From positions 1 through 11,173 of the forward strand of contig JAAOMT010000285.1 in the NCBI GenBank assembly GCA_016748015.1: DNA of 11,173 nucleotides. The letters are read 5' to 3'. Every line of letters starts with the position of its first letter. Positions within the stretch are counted from its first letter, which is position 1. The DNA comes from Geosiphon pyriformis. Taxonomy: Eukaryota > Glomeromycota > Glomeromycetes > Archaeosporales > Geosiphonaceae. This document shows positions 1 to 8,606 of the stretch, piece by piece. The translations under genes and the position numbers were made by a program. The notes beneath the pieces were generated by a model that was not told the DNA's origin, ran no database searches, and saw only the letters and a list, made by a program, of their open reading frames with translations.

Positions 1-330
1 ATACTGGGGCTTTTTCTGATCATTTGTTAAAAGTTCCACAAGTAACAGGTACTATGGTGTATTGTTCTTGGTATGAAATTTTTAGTTCCTAAGTCTTTCA
101 GTCTAAATTTGCATTGGCTTTAAGAAGCCAATCATTTCCGACTAGAGCTTAGTATTGGGATGTATCCATAACTAGAACTTTGACTGAAATGGTGATTCCA
201 TCAATAGTGAATAGGAAATTGTCAATCTTTCTCACTGGTGTCTTTTTCATGCCATCTGCAGTTACAATTACAGTTTGGGCTGGTTTGTCAACAGTTTTTT
301 AAAGTTGTTGTATTAACTGGTAGGTGATAA

Positions 331-352
331 TACTTCCAGCTGATCCACTGTC
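331..352 (-). other. Retropepsin active-site motif (element B protease)
   Basis: The minus strand reads LILDSGSAGSII, with the catalytic Asp codon at 350-352. D-S/T-G is the hallmark of retroviral-type aspartic proteases, which cut the Gag-Pol polyprotein as a dimer. A TGA stop (362-364) lies three codons before the Asp. A likely flap segment (VTADGMKK) and the later ALVGNDWLL motif follow at residue spacing usual for this family, separated by further stops. Confidence 0.88.
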
Positions 353-979
353 TAGAATTAATCAGATGGATTTTCCTTCTACTGTGGCTTCAGTATACAT
401 GGAAGTAATAGCTTTTTGCTTATTGACTGCTGCATTGCTAAGCAAGAATGATAATTCATTTGCTTCAAGTTCGAATGAGAATATATCTGATAGGTTGGCA
501 TTTTGGGCAATTTGGGCTGGTGGAATAGTATTGTTGGAAGAGTTTGATGTTAGTGCTGCAACTTCATCTTCAAAAAGTGCAGTTTGTTGAAAATCCGATC
601 CTTTAGGCATTGTAAAATAACTGGGTTGAGTGTGATAGTGATTGGGTCTTTGCTGACCAGAATTTTGGGAAACCAACTGGTTATTTGGGTTGATTCTGTT
701 GTTGTTATTCTGAAATTGATTTTGAGATGTGAATTGGTTATGTTGAACCAATTTTCTGGCTGGTACTTAATATTGTTGAGTGGATGGTATTTGATATTGC
801 TGAATTGGTAAAGGTTGCTAATATTGTTGTTGCATTGGTTGTAGAGCTAGTTGATAGTAACTGTTTTGATTTTGTGGTCTTGGTAAATAATAAGTTGGTG
901 GTGGAGATTGGTAATAAAATTGTTGTAATAAAGAATAACGTTGATTACTCCTGTTTTGTTGGTCTCTTTGCAATTTTCT

Positions 980-1021
980 GCAATCTTGTTTCCAGTGTCC
1001 TGGAATTCCACAATAATGACA
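980..1021 (-). other. CCHC zinc knuckle of Gag (element B)
   Basis: The minus strand encodes CHYCGIPGHWKQDC, an exact C-X2-C-X4-H-X4-C nucleocapsid zinc knuckle, in frame with the gag start at 2452. In retrotransposon Gag proteins this motif binds the element's RNA during packaging. All four metal ligands are intact although stops flank it on both sides. Confidence 0.95.
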
Positions 1022-2477
1022 ATTTTAAGGTTGGTTGTTGGATGGTAATTCAAAGTTGTTTTGGTTGCATCATTGTGGTGGTTGATATCTTTGTGATTGC
1101 TGCTGCTGTTGTTATTAATTGGTGAAATAGTTTTCAACTTTTTTTGTGAGTTGGTCTATTTTCTCTTCAGCTGCTGAGCTGGTTTCTCCAATAGCTAGGT
1201 TGACAAGTTTGGTGTGGTTTGCTTCTTCCATAGCCATTTTATAGTTCTTTATATGTCTAATAGCAGTTGTTAAGTTTTCTGGGGCATATAGACAAACTTT
1301 TTTAATTAATTTGTCCTTTAATTTTGCTATAAACTGATCCAGAATCTGGGCATCAGAATAGTATTCATTGGTTTCCAATTGCCGAATTCATCAAAAAAGT
1401 TTGTTAAATCTTCCCAGATAAGTCATAACAGTTTTAGATGTTTCTTGTTTGATATTGCAAAACCGATTATAAAGAGTAATAGATGTGTTGTTGTCAGTGA
1501 ATTGTTGTAAGAAAGCATCTTTGAATGCTTGCCAGTTTTCAAATGGTTCTTCTAAATTTTCAAACCATTCTTCTGCAGTTTCTTGAAGGAAATATGAGAT
1601 TGCTTTGAGCATTCTTGCTGTATTCCAACCATTTAAATCTCCTGCTTTCTGAATTTTATCAAGCCATTCTTGAGGGCTGGTATTATTGTCTTCACCAGTA
1701 AATTCTGAAATTTTTGCAATATAAGCAGTTGCCATTTCTTCTTCGTTTTCTGTGGTTTTTTTTTGTTTTGATTTAGTTTCTTCACTTTCCAAGTTTTCTG
1801 AATGATTACTTTTGTTTTCTTGTAAGTACTCAATAATATTGGTGCTTGTTGATATAGGTTCTTGCTGTTGAGTAGGATTTCTAGGTGACTGAAAGTCTTC
1901 TAGTCTGGAGAAATGGTTAAGTAGTGAACTTGGTGTTTGTGGTTGAACAAATAAAATTGGAAATGGTGTAATAGTAAGTGGTAATTTAACACTGGTTCTT
2001 TGTTCAGGTGTTTGTAAGTGTTTGGCAGTTGTTTTTGGTAGTATTGGAGTGTTTGGAGTGGTTCTTGAGTATTGTTTCACTTTTTGTTTGCCTTTATTGC
2101 TTGTTTCTGTTTCTGATTCAAAGTCAATAGAGTATTAAGACTGGACTGGATATGTTTCTTCACAATACTTGATAATATTAAAATTGAGTTCCTGAAAGTA
2201 GGTGGCAAGTGTGTTACTGTTAAGATCTTCAGTTCCCAACTGTGAATAGTGCACTAAATTATTGTAAAGGTTGCTTTTCACTTCTGAAATGTTGTAATTT
2301 TCAAAAAGATAATTGTTGATGCAGTTTTCAATATATTGGTATACTGATTTTTTGACAACTTCAATTCCGTCTGGGATGTTGAATCTTTGCTTGCAGTAAG
2401 TGTAAATTAACTGATAATACTCTAGAATTGCTGTGTCTGGTGTGGTCACCACTTTGAATTTGTTGTTGCTGTGTTAT

Positions 2478-2495
2478 TTCCATAAAAAAGCACCA
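2478..2495 (-). promoter_or_regulatory. Primer binding site of element B, left copy
   Basis: Two bases (TT) after the LTR end at 2498, the minus strand reads TGGTGCTTTTTTATGG. A TGG just inside the 5' LTR complements the CCA tail of a tRNA that primes minus-strand DNA synthesis. The right copy reads TGGTGCTCTCTCACG at the same place, so the left site has lost several matches. The tRNA is not identified. Confidence 0.6.
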
Positions 2496-2862
2496 AATGT
2501 TACTAGAAGTTTTTAGTTTTTCTTGAATGTTGTAAATGTTGATTTTGCTGTGAATTCACGTTTCTGGGAAGTAGTTGGATCTTCAATAACTGAATTTATC
2601 TTCAAATTATCTTCTATAATTTGAACTGCTGGGCTTATAAGTAGAATGACCAATTCCTTGCCAGTTACTTTATGTAGTTATGTTGTAGTAAATGTTAACT
2701 TTTTCCCAGAAATTGCTTATCTGGAAGCTCACTAAAATGTGTAGTTCTTTTACTTTAAAAGTCAACTCTTCTACAAGAATCTTGTCTGTAGACTACCCTA
2801 ATGATTGTAATAAAAATAAAAGAAAAATAAAAGAAATGTAAAGGAAATAGAATTCTGTTAAG

Positions 2863-2888
2863 GAAAACGTTTTCTATTCAGGCCTGAA
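2863..2888. repeat. Two adjacent 12-bp palindromes in the left B LTR
   Basis: GAAAACGTTTTC (2863-2874) and TTCAGGCCTGAA (2877-2888) are perfect palindromes separated by two bases. The first is unchanged in the right LTR and the 8-bp core of the second is also kept there, while neighbouring bases differ. They lie about 220-240 bp downstream of the TATA box, in the probable transcribed part of the LTR. Their function is unknown; dimeric protein binding is one possibility. Confidence 0.7.
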
Positions 2889-3106
2889 GTTACTAACAGA
2901 TTACTGAAATTGGTAGCTAATTAATTTCAAAATGTTAGTTGTGTTGAGAGAATTTCAAGTACAATAATCAAAGGATTTGGGTTTTGAATATTTAATTTTT
3001 ATTTAAAATATGTAAAAGGTGATTTGTTTCAATTAAAATATCTAAAGTAGGATACTATAGTAAGATACTATGAGAAGATACATTTTCTTGAAGAGAGAAG
3101 CTCTTC

Positions 3107-3113
3107 TTTTATA
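3107..3113 (-). promoter_or_regulatory. TATA box of the left B LTR
   Basis: The minus strand reads TATAAAA followed by GAAGAGCTTCTC. The right LTR has TATATAAAAGAAGAGC at the same relative place. It sits just downstream of the U3 repeat array and points towards gag. The following GAAGAG/CTCTTC pair could form a small hairpin at the RNA 5' end. Confidence 0.65.
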
Positions 3114-3152
3114 CAACTTGTAATACTAGTTTTTGAACTTGTACTTTTCTCT

Positions 3153-3255
3153 TTGCTACAATTTGGGTAAACTAAAGATATATTTTGGCGAATTTACAAG
3201 TTATTTTACTGAACTATTGATTATTTCGGCAAATTTTCATTAATTTCGGCGAATT
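3153..3255 (-). repeat. Five degenerate 20-21-bp tandem units in U3 of the left B LTR
   Basis: On the minus strand a motif like AGTTCGCCGAAAT (or AATTTGCCGAAAT) recurs with unit starts at 3255, 3235, 3215, 3194 and 3173, which are steps of 20-21 bp. The array ends about 40 bp upstream of the TATA box, where promoter or enhancer repeats usually lie in LTRs. The right LTR has the equivalent array with an exact 20-bp period. Confidence 0.75.
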
Positions 3256-3462
3256 TTGACTATGTTAAAAGGTTCAGAGTATTGTGTAATTTGATTATCT
3301 TAATTTCTAAAATACAAATCGGATTATTGATTAAGTAATGATATTTGATAATTTGATTAAATAATAAGTGATAATCGAATTAATAATAATGTATGCTAAT
3401 TAATAATAGGAATTATAAGGGTAATTTCATGCTAATTAATAGCTAAAATTCTACTAGTAACA

Positions 3463-5705
3463 ATGCTAACCGAAAAAAACTATAGAACATCAGCACTAGA
3501 ACATTTAGCAATTTATTGGGCTGTCATGAAATGGAAGGAATATTTAAGCCAGAAATTTGAGATATATACTGATCACAAAGGATTAACTTCAATTCAGAAG
3601 CAAAAATTTGGAGACAATTGACATGTGAAATAAAAAATAGCACTTTCACTATATACTTTTACAGTACACTATAAAAAGGAAAAAAAAACAGAAATGCTAA
3701 TGGTTTGTTGCAAATAAAACAAATCTGAACATTTCAACCCAAAAATATAATAAAAGATGAATACACAAAAATATTAACAACTCCAGTATTATATAAATAT
3801 TTAACAGTTTAAAAAGAAACAAAACAACATAAAATAACAATTAAAATATTTTATCAACCATCAAAATATACTTTACCAAAAAAACAAAAGAAATCCAAAT
3901 CAACTAATTAGAGTAATTACAGAATCAGAAAAAGAGACAATATTGTTCAACATGCATTTAGATCCAACAGCAAAACATTTTTATAAAGAAACAACCATGA
4001 AAAAAATCAAAAAAAATACTATTGGCCATCAATATATTCAGACATCATTCAATATATTCAAAATTGTGATGCTTATTAGAGAAGAAGAGAAATCAGATCC
4101 AACAAACCATTGAGACCAATCAAAGTGAGACAATTATTTGATCATATTAAGATTGACTTAGTTAGACCATTAACAATAACCAGCAAAGGAAACAGATATA
4201 TTGCAGTAACTATGGATTACCTTACTAAGTGGCCAGAAGCCAAAGCCATTTAAAAAACAGATGCAAAATCTGTTGCCAAATTTGTTCATTAAGATCTAAT
4301 TTGTCAACACAGATGTCCAAAAAAACTACTATTAAATCAAGGAACTTACTTTGTAAACAAAACACTAGCAGAATTAAGTCAAAGATTTAGAATCAAAAAA
4401 CCATTATTATCACTATACAATCCACAAACAAATAGTTTAATTGAAAAATTTAACAGAACATTGTATGAAGCAATTGCCAAAATCAGCCAAGAAAATCAAA
4501 ACAAATAGGATTTATTTATACTATCAGTATTATTTGCTTATCAGACAATAAAACAAAACACTACACAAACAACACTATTTGAATTAATATATGGTAGAAC
4601 AGCAATATTACCAATAGAAATAGAAGTCAGCACATATCTAACTGAACCAATAACAGAAGACAATTTTCAAAAAACATTGTTGAGAAGAACATATAACTTA
4701 ATAGAAACACTAGAAAACAAATAATAAAGCACAGCTAATAATATTCAGAAGTTACAAAAAAAACAATGAAGTGGAAAATTTGACCCCAAATGAGATGAAC
4801 CATTTCACATAAAAGAAATTCTAGAAAATAGAGCTTATAAATTAAGATTGAACAACAAAATCTTAACCAAAGCAGCACATGGAGATTAACTGAAATCATA
4901 TTACAATATAGCATTATCATTTACCAGTAATATTTTACAATTGAAAGTAAAGAGAATACTAGTCCAACCAAATAAGATTTCATGAGATTTAGAACCAATC
5001 ATCATCATTGACACAAACATATCAAATTGATTGACCAAAAGAATATATAAAGACATGATAAACATGATAGAAAATATCAAAAAAATAGAAATTATTAACG
5101 AAATTTACTTGCTAGCACAACAACTCTTTTAATTAATTCAACAACAAAATATAGAAATTACTATCAACTATTCGATACAAAGATACCAAAAAAATACCCC
5201 AATACAAAGTACAGAGAAAACCAAAAAACACCATCAACAAAATAATTCTAAAAGTAAAATTGGCAATAGAAGAACCAATAAGTGTTATCTCATATCAAGA
5301 ATTAACCAAAAAAACTTGAAAGTAATGGATACAAGAATTTCTAAAAAACTTTTGTTATTTTCACTTGAAACAATATTTGAATATCTAGAACTTATATATG
5401 AATAAAACAAAGCAATTATTCAATCCAGAAATATTACAACAACTTGAACAATTTGTGAGAAAAAATAATTTAACCACACAAACATGAGCCATCTATTAAT
5501 TACAAGTTGGATTTCAAGACTGACCAGAAATCTTACTCAATTCAACAATAGACTCTATTACCATTAACCAAATAGGAAAATAACCAATGCCCAATTTGAG
5601 GAATTATAAAACAAGATAACACAAGTAATTCTTGAAAAAGAAGTTCAAAAAATACTCAAAGATGGAGAATTAGAATTAAGAGATTTTGACAGAGCTCAAT
5701 ATTAA
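3463..5705 (+). pseudogene. pol: Decayed pol of element A: RNase H, integrase, C-terminal tail
   Basis: This is the C-terminal part of a Ty3/Gypsy Pol polyprotein, broken by many stops and frame changes. RNase H remnants lie at 3463-3710 (ALEHLAIYWAV, IYTDHKGL, FTVHYKK). The integrase zinc-binding region follows at about 3915-4090 (HLDPTAKH ... NCDAY); the last expected Cys is Tyr at 4074-4076, followed by TAG. The catalytic core is at about 4125-4600. A GPY/F-like module (EPFHIKEI, AYKLRLNN) is at 4795-4860, and a tail of roughly 280 codons has no domain I recognise, ending RAQY plus TAA at 5703-5705. Compared with the right copy it lacks 93 bp near 4756-4765. The upstream half was separated by the B insertion exactly before the LTEKNYRTSALE segment. 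It is not functional. Confidence 0.9.
4125..4600 (+). other. Integrase catalytic core (rve type) with Asp-to-Asn change
   Basis: The three catalytic positions fall at 4155-4157 (GAC, Asp in IKIDLVRP), 4335-4337 (AAT, Asn in LLLNQGTYF) and 4443-4445 (GAA, Glu in SLIEKFN). The last two are 35 residues apart, the DDE spacing of retroviral-type integrases. The second acidic residue, essential for metal binding in this family, is Asn here, explicable by one G-to-A change. TAA and TAG stops also interrupt the core (for example after PEAKAI and ENQNK). Confidence 0.9.
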
Positions 5706-5776
5706 AAGAAGAAAATAATATTACTTATAGAATATAAGAAATATATTAGCATATAAATTAACCAATCAGAAGTAGC
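5706..5776 (+). other. Short noncoding stretch between pol and 3' LTR (left A copy)
   Basis: This stretch has purine-rich bases (AAAAGAAGAAAATAA near 5704-5718), then a segment with CCAATCAG that is also present in the right copy. In LTR elements the plus-strand primer (polypurine tract) lies here, but no clear tract touches the proposed LTR start, so that start is approximate. Confidence 0.4.
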
Positions 5777-5802
5777 TGTAGTAAATATGAAATTCTAAGA
5801 TT

Positions 5803-5958
5803 TTTTTCAAAGAAATTGCAAAATTTTAGGAATTTTAGAATTCTCATACAAAGAATTGCAAAATTCCAGAATTCCAGAATTCTCATACAAAGAATTGCAA
5901 AATTCCAGAATTCCAGAATTCTCCTTAAAAGAATTATAGAATTTTAGATATGAAAAAA
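5803..5958 (+). repeat. 39-bp tandem repeat, four units, in the left A LTR
   Basis: Units start at 5803, 5842, 5881 and 5920. The second and third are identical over all 39 bases (TCTCATACAAAG ... CCAGAATTCCAGAAT); the outer two are diverged. Each unit holds AATTCCAGAATTCC-type sub-repeats. The array lies just upstream of the TATA-like sequence. The right LTR has a related but much more degenerate GAATTC-rich stretch at about 8640-8795. Confidence 0.88.
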
Positions 5959-5984
5959 TGAGAAATTAAGAAATCTTAATTATG

Positions 5985-5993
5985 TATATATAA
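5985..5993 (+). promoter_or_regulatory. TATA-like element of the left A LTR
   Basis: TATATATAA lies just after the 39-bp repeats and is conserved as TATATATAG in the right LTR. AATAAA follows 85 bp downstream. Transcription from here would run rightward into the LINE remnant. Confidence 0.5.
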
Positions 5994-6069
5994 TAGTAAC
6001 ACTAAAAGCAAAAAAGACAGACTTTTCAGTTTAGATTTTATCTAAGCAATCTTTAAATTTACAAATATC

Positions 6070-6075
6070 AATAAA
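6070..6075 (+). terminator. Possible poly(A) signal in the left A LTR
   Basis: AATAAA is followed by TAATTATTTGC and conserved base for base in the right LTR (8525-8530, reverse strand). In a 3' LTR this would direct RNA 3'-end formation for element A. In such A+T-rich DNA the hexamer alone is weak; its conservation in both copies is the support. Confidence 0.4.
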
Positions 6076-6605
6076 TAATTATTTGCTATCTCAATCCACT
6101 CTTTACTATCAACACTTTATGTTAATAGTACTATATACTTGACTATACTGAAACAATAGCTCTTGATCATAGCTATTGACAAAATACTAACTTAATTGTT
6201 TTGGCTTATTTTTCTTTATTAAACTTTCTTTTCTTTTATTTTTCTCTTTATTGTTGTATACTAATTGTTTAAAGATTAAGTGCTGAGTTACTGACATTAG
6301 AATATAGCACTGGTAAAAGACCTAGGAATAAAAGTAGACACTCAAATTTGAGGATAGCTTACTAGAAAATTGCTGGCCACCACACCAAGAAAAAAATTAA
6401 TGGAATTGTAATTCTGAGAAGCAACAAACAAAACAAAACAACTTAACTTGAGGGTTAATACTTGAAACATTACTAAAAAAGAATCACATTTGAACTTCTG
6501 TTTATTATACAAAAAATTCTAACCAAAGCTTTCAGATAACCAAAACCTTCAGATCATAACTATTATATTAGCTATTAGTACTAAGTTACAGGTTTGTTAT
6601 TTGAT

Positions 6606-8036
6606 TTAAAACTCCAAATAATCATCTATAATATTGCTTACTACAACTCAAGAACCAGAGCTAACCTCCCAACATGCTCAATAAATAGAATGAAAAATGT
6701 TATAAACAAAATATCTAAAATTACCAAAAACAATACCACCACCAGCCTTAATGAAATGCTTATTAATTTAATAAAGAAGGTACCAGCCAGAAAAGAAAGC
6801 AGATTCCATGAATGCATTAGTGGCTTTATTGTCTAATATACTTGAATGTCTCTTCACTTTATGTCAGCTAACTTTCAAATTTCTATTATAAATAGCACCC
6901 ACAATATGGTAATGTTTAATCCAATACTGGTTCTGAAAATTCAGACACAACAAACTCAATTCTGATTTATAAGTATTTAAAGCAGCCTAATTGTCTAAGA
7001 AGAAATAAACCAAACTGGAAGGCAGTATACACTCAAGTGCCAGCATAATAGCTTGCAACTCTGTCATAGTTGAAGACACTAAACCAGAAATTCTAACACC
7101 CAAACCCAAACCAATATCTTTAAAAAAAGCAGCTGTACCAGTCCTCATATCAATAGTTTCTAAACCACAAAGAAACCCATCCATATAGACAGAGAGAGGA
7201 CTAGCATTAACATTCAACAAATGGTTACAAATGACTTTAAACTCACTAGAATCAAGAATGTTTAACAAACTAGTGTTCTTAAGAAGAAAAAAACTAGCAG
7301 AAAAAAAAGCCAAACTACTGAGAAAACAAACAGAAAGATCGAACTATTCAAAAACAGAGCCATGTGAATCCAATTTCTTCTACTACTTAAATGTTTTCCA
7401 ATTAAAAACCATATCATTTCAGTCATAAAGCTGTTTTACAAAAGCTATTCTATACTGTCATAGCAAAGAAACACACTTATAAAATTTCAACACACCAAAA
7501 ACAAAAAACATAGAAGTACCACTCCAAAAATAAAAAGCATTAGTTATAAAACTATTCAAAAACAGATTACACTTCAGAAAAATGCAGACTATCCCAGCTA
7601 AAAAATTGTTCAAAAGATTAACACCCATACAAACTGGAAAGAGCACGAAATAATATGGAGGCCAGTTGAAAACCTGAAAATTATGTAATCTATGAGCAAA
7701 AAAATGGCCCCAAACTCCAATAAAATTAACAAAACAAACAATAGAAGCCAATTTGTTCTTAGTCTAAATTTGTTTAAAAGATTTTAAATCATTTAAAAAA
7801 AAGTGATGGAGTGCATTATTAGAAAAATTGGAAAGAAAACCAGATTTAGATTTCAAATTTTTGTGAATCAAAATGTCTTACTTATTATACAAACTAATAG
7901 AAATAAAACTGAATTAAGTCTTATAACTGATAATTAGATGAAGAACTGCTGAAACCAAATACAAAAATTGTTTGTTAGAGACTATCTTCCTCAAAACCAA
8001 ATTGGCAAAAAACTGGATATCTGAATATACTGTTAC
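6606..8036 (-). pseudogene. LINE (non-LTR retrotransposon) remnant: RT C-terminal part plus RNase H
   Basis: This is a remnant of the C-terminal half of a LINE ORF2-like protein. One minus-strand frame runs about 476 codons without an indel but with more than a dozen stops. It starts with FFANLVLRKIVSNKQF and LYLVSAVLHLIISYKT, typical of the region behind the polymerase fingers/palm of LINE reverse transcriptases in AM-fungal genomes. A linker follows (FLSNFSNNALHH, HNFQVFNWPP, VNLLNNFLAG), then RNase H from about 7200, then a short tail ending DDYLEF with TAA at 6606-6608. Stops include TAG at 6987-6989 right after FLDN and a TAG pair near FNWKTFK. The upstream endonuclease and RT core are missing. 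The left end (3' side) meets A LTR DNA near 6600 and the right end meets the other A LTR near 8040. Confidence 0.85.
6816..7200 (-). other. RNase H domain of the LINE remnant, catalytic residues partly lost
   Basis: RNase H degrades RNA in RNA-DNA hybrids. Visible motifs: YMDGFL with the first catalytic Asp at 7179-7181, TELQAI with Glu at 7059-7061, and FLDN with Asp at 6993-6995. The final motif, expected as GNExAD, reads DNKATN at 6816-6833, so Glu is Lys and the last Asp is Asn. The preceding GHSG-type turn reads RHSS. All are G-to-A type changes on the coding strand. Confidence 0.85.
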
Positions 8037-8524
8037 AGATAATTATTTGCATAATTTGGTGCTAATTTACTCGATGATATTGGTAATATCTGAAGGTTTT
8101 GGTAATCTGAAAGTTTTAAGTTAGAGTTTTTTGTTTAATGAACAGAAATTAAATGGTGTACAATTCTTTAGTAGTAAGTCTTCCAATTTTTTTCTTTAAC
8201 TTAGTGGCCAGTTTATTCTGCCAGTCATGTCTTTCTGGTAAGCTATCCAATTTTCACTTTGTACCTTTCTATTTGGGTCTTTTACCAGACTATCTGTGAC
8301 ATTAATAACTCAATACTTAATTTTTAATTAATTAATCAACAACAAAAATAACAAAAAAAAAGAAAATAAAAATAAAAGAAAATAAAAAAATAAGCCAAAA
8401 TGATAAATGTTAGTATTCTATCAATAGCTGTAATCAAGAGCTATTGTTCTAGTGTGATTAAGTATTGGCCACTATTAACATAAAGTATTGATAGTGTAGA
8501 GTAGATTGAGATGGCAAATAATTA

Positions 8525-8530
8525 TTTATT
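8525..8530 (-). terminator. Possible poly(A) signal in the right A LTR
   Basis: The minus strand has AATAAA, in the same context as the left copy (AATAAATAATTATTTGC). Confidence 0.4.
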
Positions 8531-8606
8531 AATATTTGTGAATTAAAAGGTTGCTTAGATAAAATCTAAACTAAAAGGTCTAACTTTTTTACTTCTAATG
8601 CTACTG

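Larger units (their letters stand above)
1..2452 (-). pseudogene. gag: Decayed gag-protease polyprotein of element B
   Basis: This remnant of a retrotransposon structural polyprotein is joined in frame to an aspartic protease. I read 817 codons in one frame with no indel and about 15 stops. Residues 1-105 are an N-terminal region. A charged, Pro/Ser/Gln-rich linker follows to about residue 240. A retrotransposon Gag capsid-like domain (EFTGEDN, EWLDKI, AFLQQF) spans about 240-445. A CCHC zinc knuckle lies at 478-491, then a Gln/Asn/Pro/Tyr-rich stretch. The protease begins near residue 690, with active site DSGSAGS at 701-707, and continues to the window edge. The conserved methionine position appears as GTG at 2452 (next codon GTG, then TTPDTA). 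The only nearby ATG, at 2483, is in another frame and is ACG in the right copy. Stops include TAA at 2135-2137, a TGA pair just after FNKLF near 1388, a TAA pair at 1112-1117 and TGA at 362-364. It cannot make a full Gag or protease. Confidence 0.9.
1..3462 (-). mobile_element. Ty3/Gypsy-type LTR retrotransposon, family B, left copy (5' part)
   Basis: The minus strand reads 5' LTR (2498-3462), primer binding site, a short leader, then gag and protease continuing past position 1. The remaining pol and the 3' LTR lie outside the window. The outer LTR edge abuts an RNase H reading frame of another element at 3462/3463, so this copy appears to have inserted into that element in the opposite orientation. 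It matches the plus-strand copy at 10089-11173 from the LTR start into gag. The Ty3/Gypsy assignment rests on the gag and protease type and on overall resemblance; the B integrase order is not visible here. Confidence 0.85.
2498..3462 (-). repeat. 5' LTR of element B, left copy (965 bp)
   Basis: On the minus strand the repeat begins TGTTACTAG and ends CTAGTAACA, a 9-bp terminal inverted repeat of the TG...CA type. A primer binding site and gag follow directly. Internal order on the minus strand: U3 with about five 20-21-bp units (3153-3255), a TATA box (3107-3113), then the R/U5 part with two palindromes (2863-2888). It aligns along its length with the right LTR (10089-11074); the part downstream of the TATA box is visibly more similar than the U3. 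Only one LTR of this copy is in view, so its age cannot be taken from LTR pairs. Confidence 0.92.
3463..6590 (+). mobile_element. Ty3/Gypsy LTR retrotransposon, family A, left copy (3' part)
   Basis: The plus strand reads RNase H, integrase and a C-terminal tail, then a 3' LTR (about 5777-6590). Reverse transcriptase and everything upstream are missing because a B element interrupts the frame at 3462/3463; that part would lie beyond the left edge. RNase H before integrase in one polyprotein is the Ty3/Gypsy order. The 3' LTR abuts the LINE remnant. The inverted counterpart is at 8050-10088. Confidence 0.85.
5777..6590 (+). repeat. Probable 3' LTR of element A, left copy
   Basis: The homologous noncoding block follows pol in both A copies and is clearly alignable at 8050-8801 in reverse. 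I place the ends at TGTAGTAA (5777) and GTTACA (6590), a short TG/CA inverted pair; the right copy has transitions at both ends, so the limits are approximate. Inside are four 39-bp units (5803-5958), a TATA-like run (5985-5993), AATAAA (6070-6075) and a long U5-like part. An extra stretch of roughly 70 bp around 6410-6475 is absent from the right copy. The LINE remnant begins within about 20 bp of the right end. Confidence 0.65.

Noticed and set aside
1-450. TGA read as Trp (altered genetic code), since some TGA codons fall where Trp fits
   Set aside because: TAA and TAG interrupt the same frames equally, other TGA codons sit where Arg fits, and ordinary TGG is used (for example GNDWLL). Nonsense decay explains all of them.
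324-1125. Three plus-strand open frames opposite gag-protease
   Set aside because: They are shadows of the real minus-strand frame, which shows the protease active site and zinc knuckle.
847-1137. Minus-strand frame of 96 codons overlapping gag
   Set aside because: It is a +1/+2 shadow. The frame in register with the gag start carries the CCHC knuckle through this interval.
2456-3470. Bidirectional promoter between divergent gag and pol of one element
   Set aside because: The exact TG...CA inverted ends, adjacent primer binding site and abrupt entry into mid-RNase H show an LTR of one element inserted in another.
4735-4920. Minus-strand 61-codon frame, and its look-alike at 9687-9869 on the plus strand
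   Set aside because: Both are antisense to the A integrase GPY/F region. The similarity of the two (LLWLxFCCxILIYKLYFLEFLLCEM) only reflects the inverted A copies.
5803-5958. CRISPR-like array
   Set aside because: The units are contiguous tandem repeats with no unique spacers, and the sequence is eukaryotic LTR DNA.
6594-6836. Plus-strand open frame of 80 codons
   Set aside because: It lies antisense to the LINE RNase H tail, and its proposed start lies at the LTR/LINE junction.
7231-7428. Plus-strand Lys-rich open frame
   Set aside because: It is antisense to the LINE segment between the RT tail and RNase H; composition is that of the complement.
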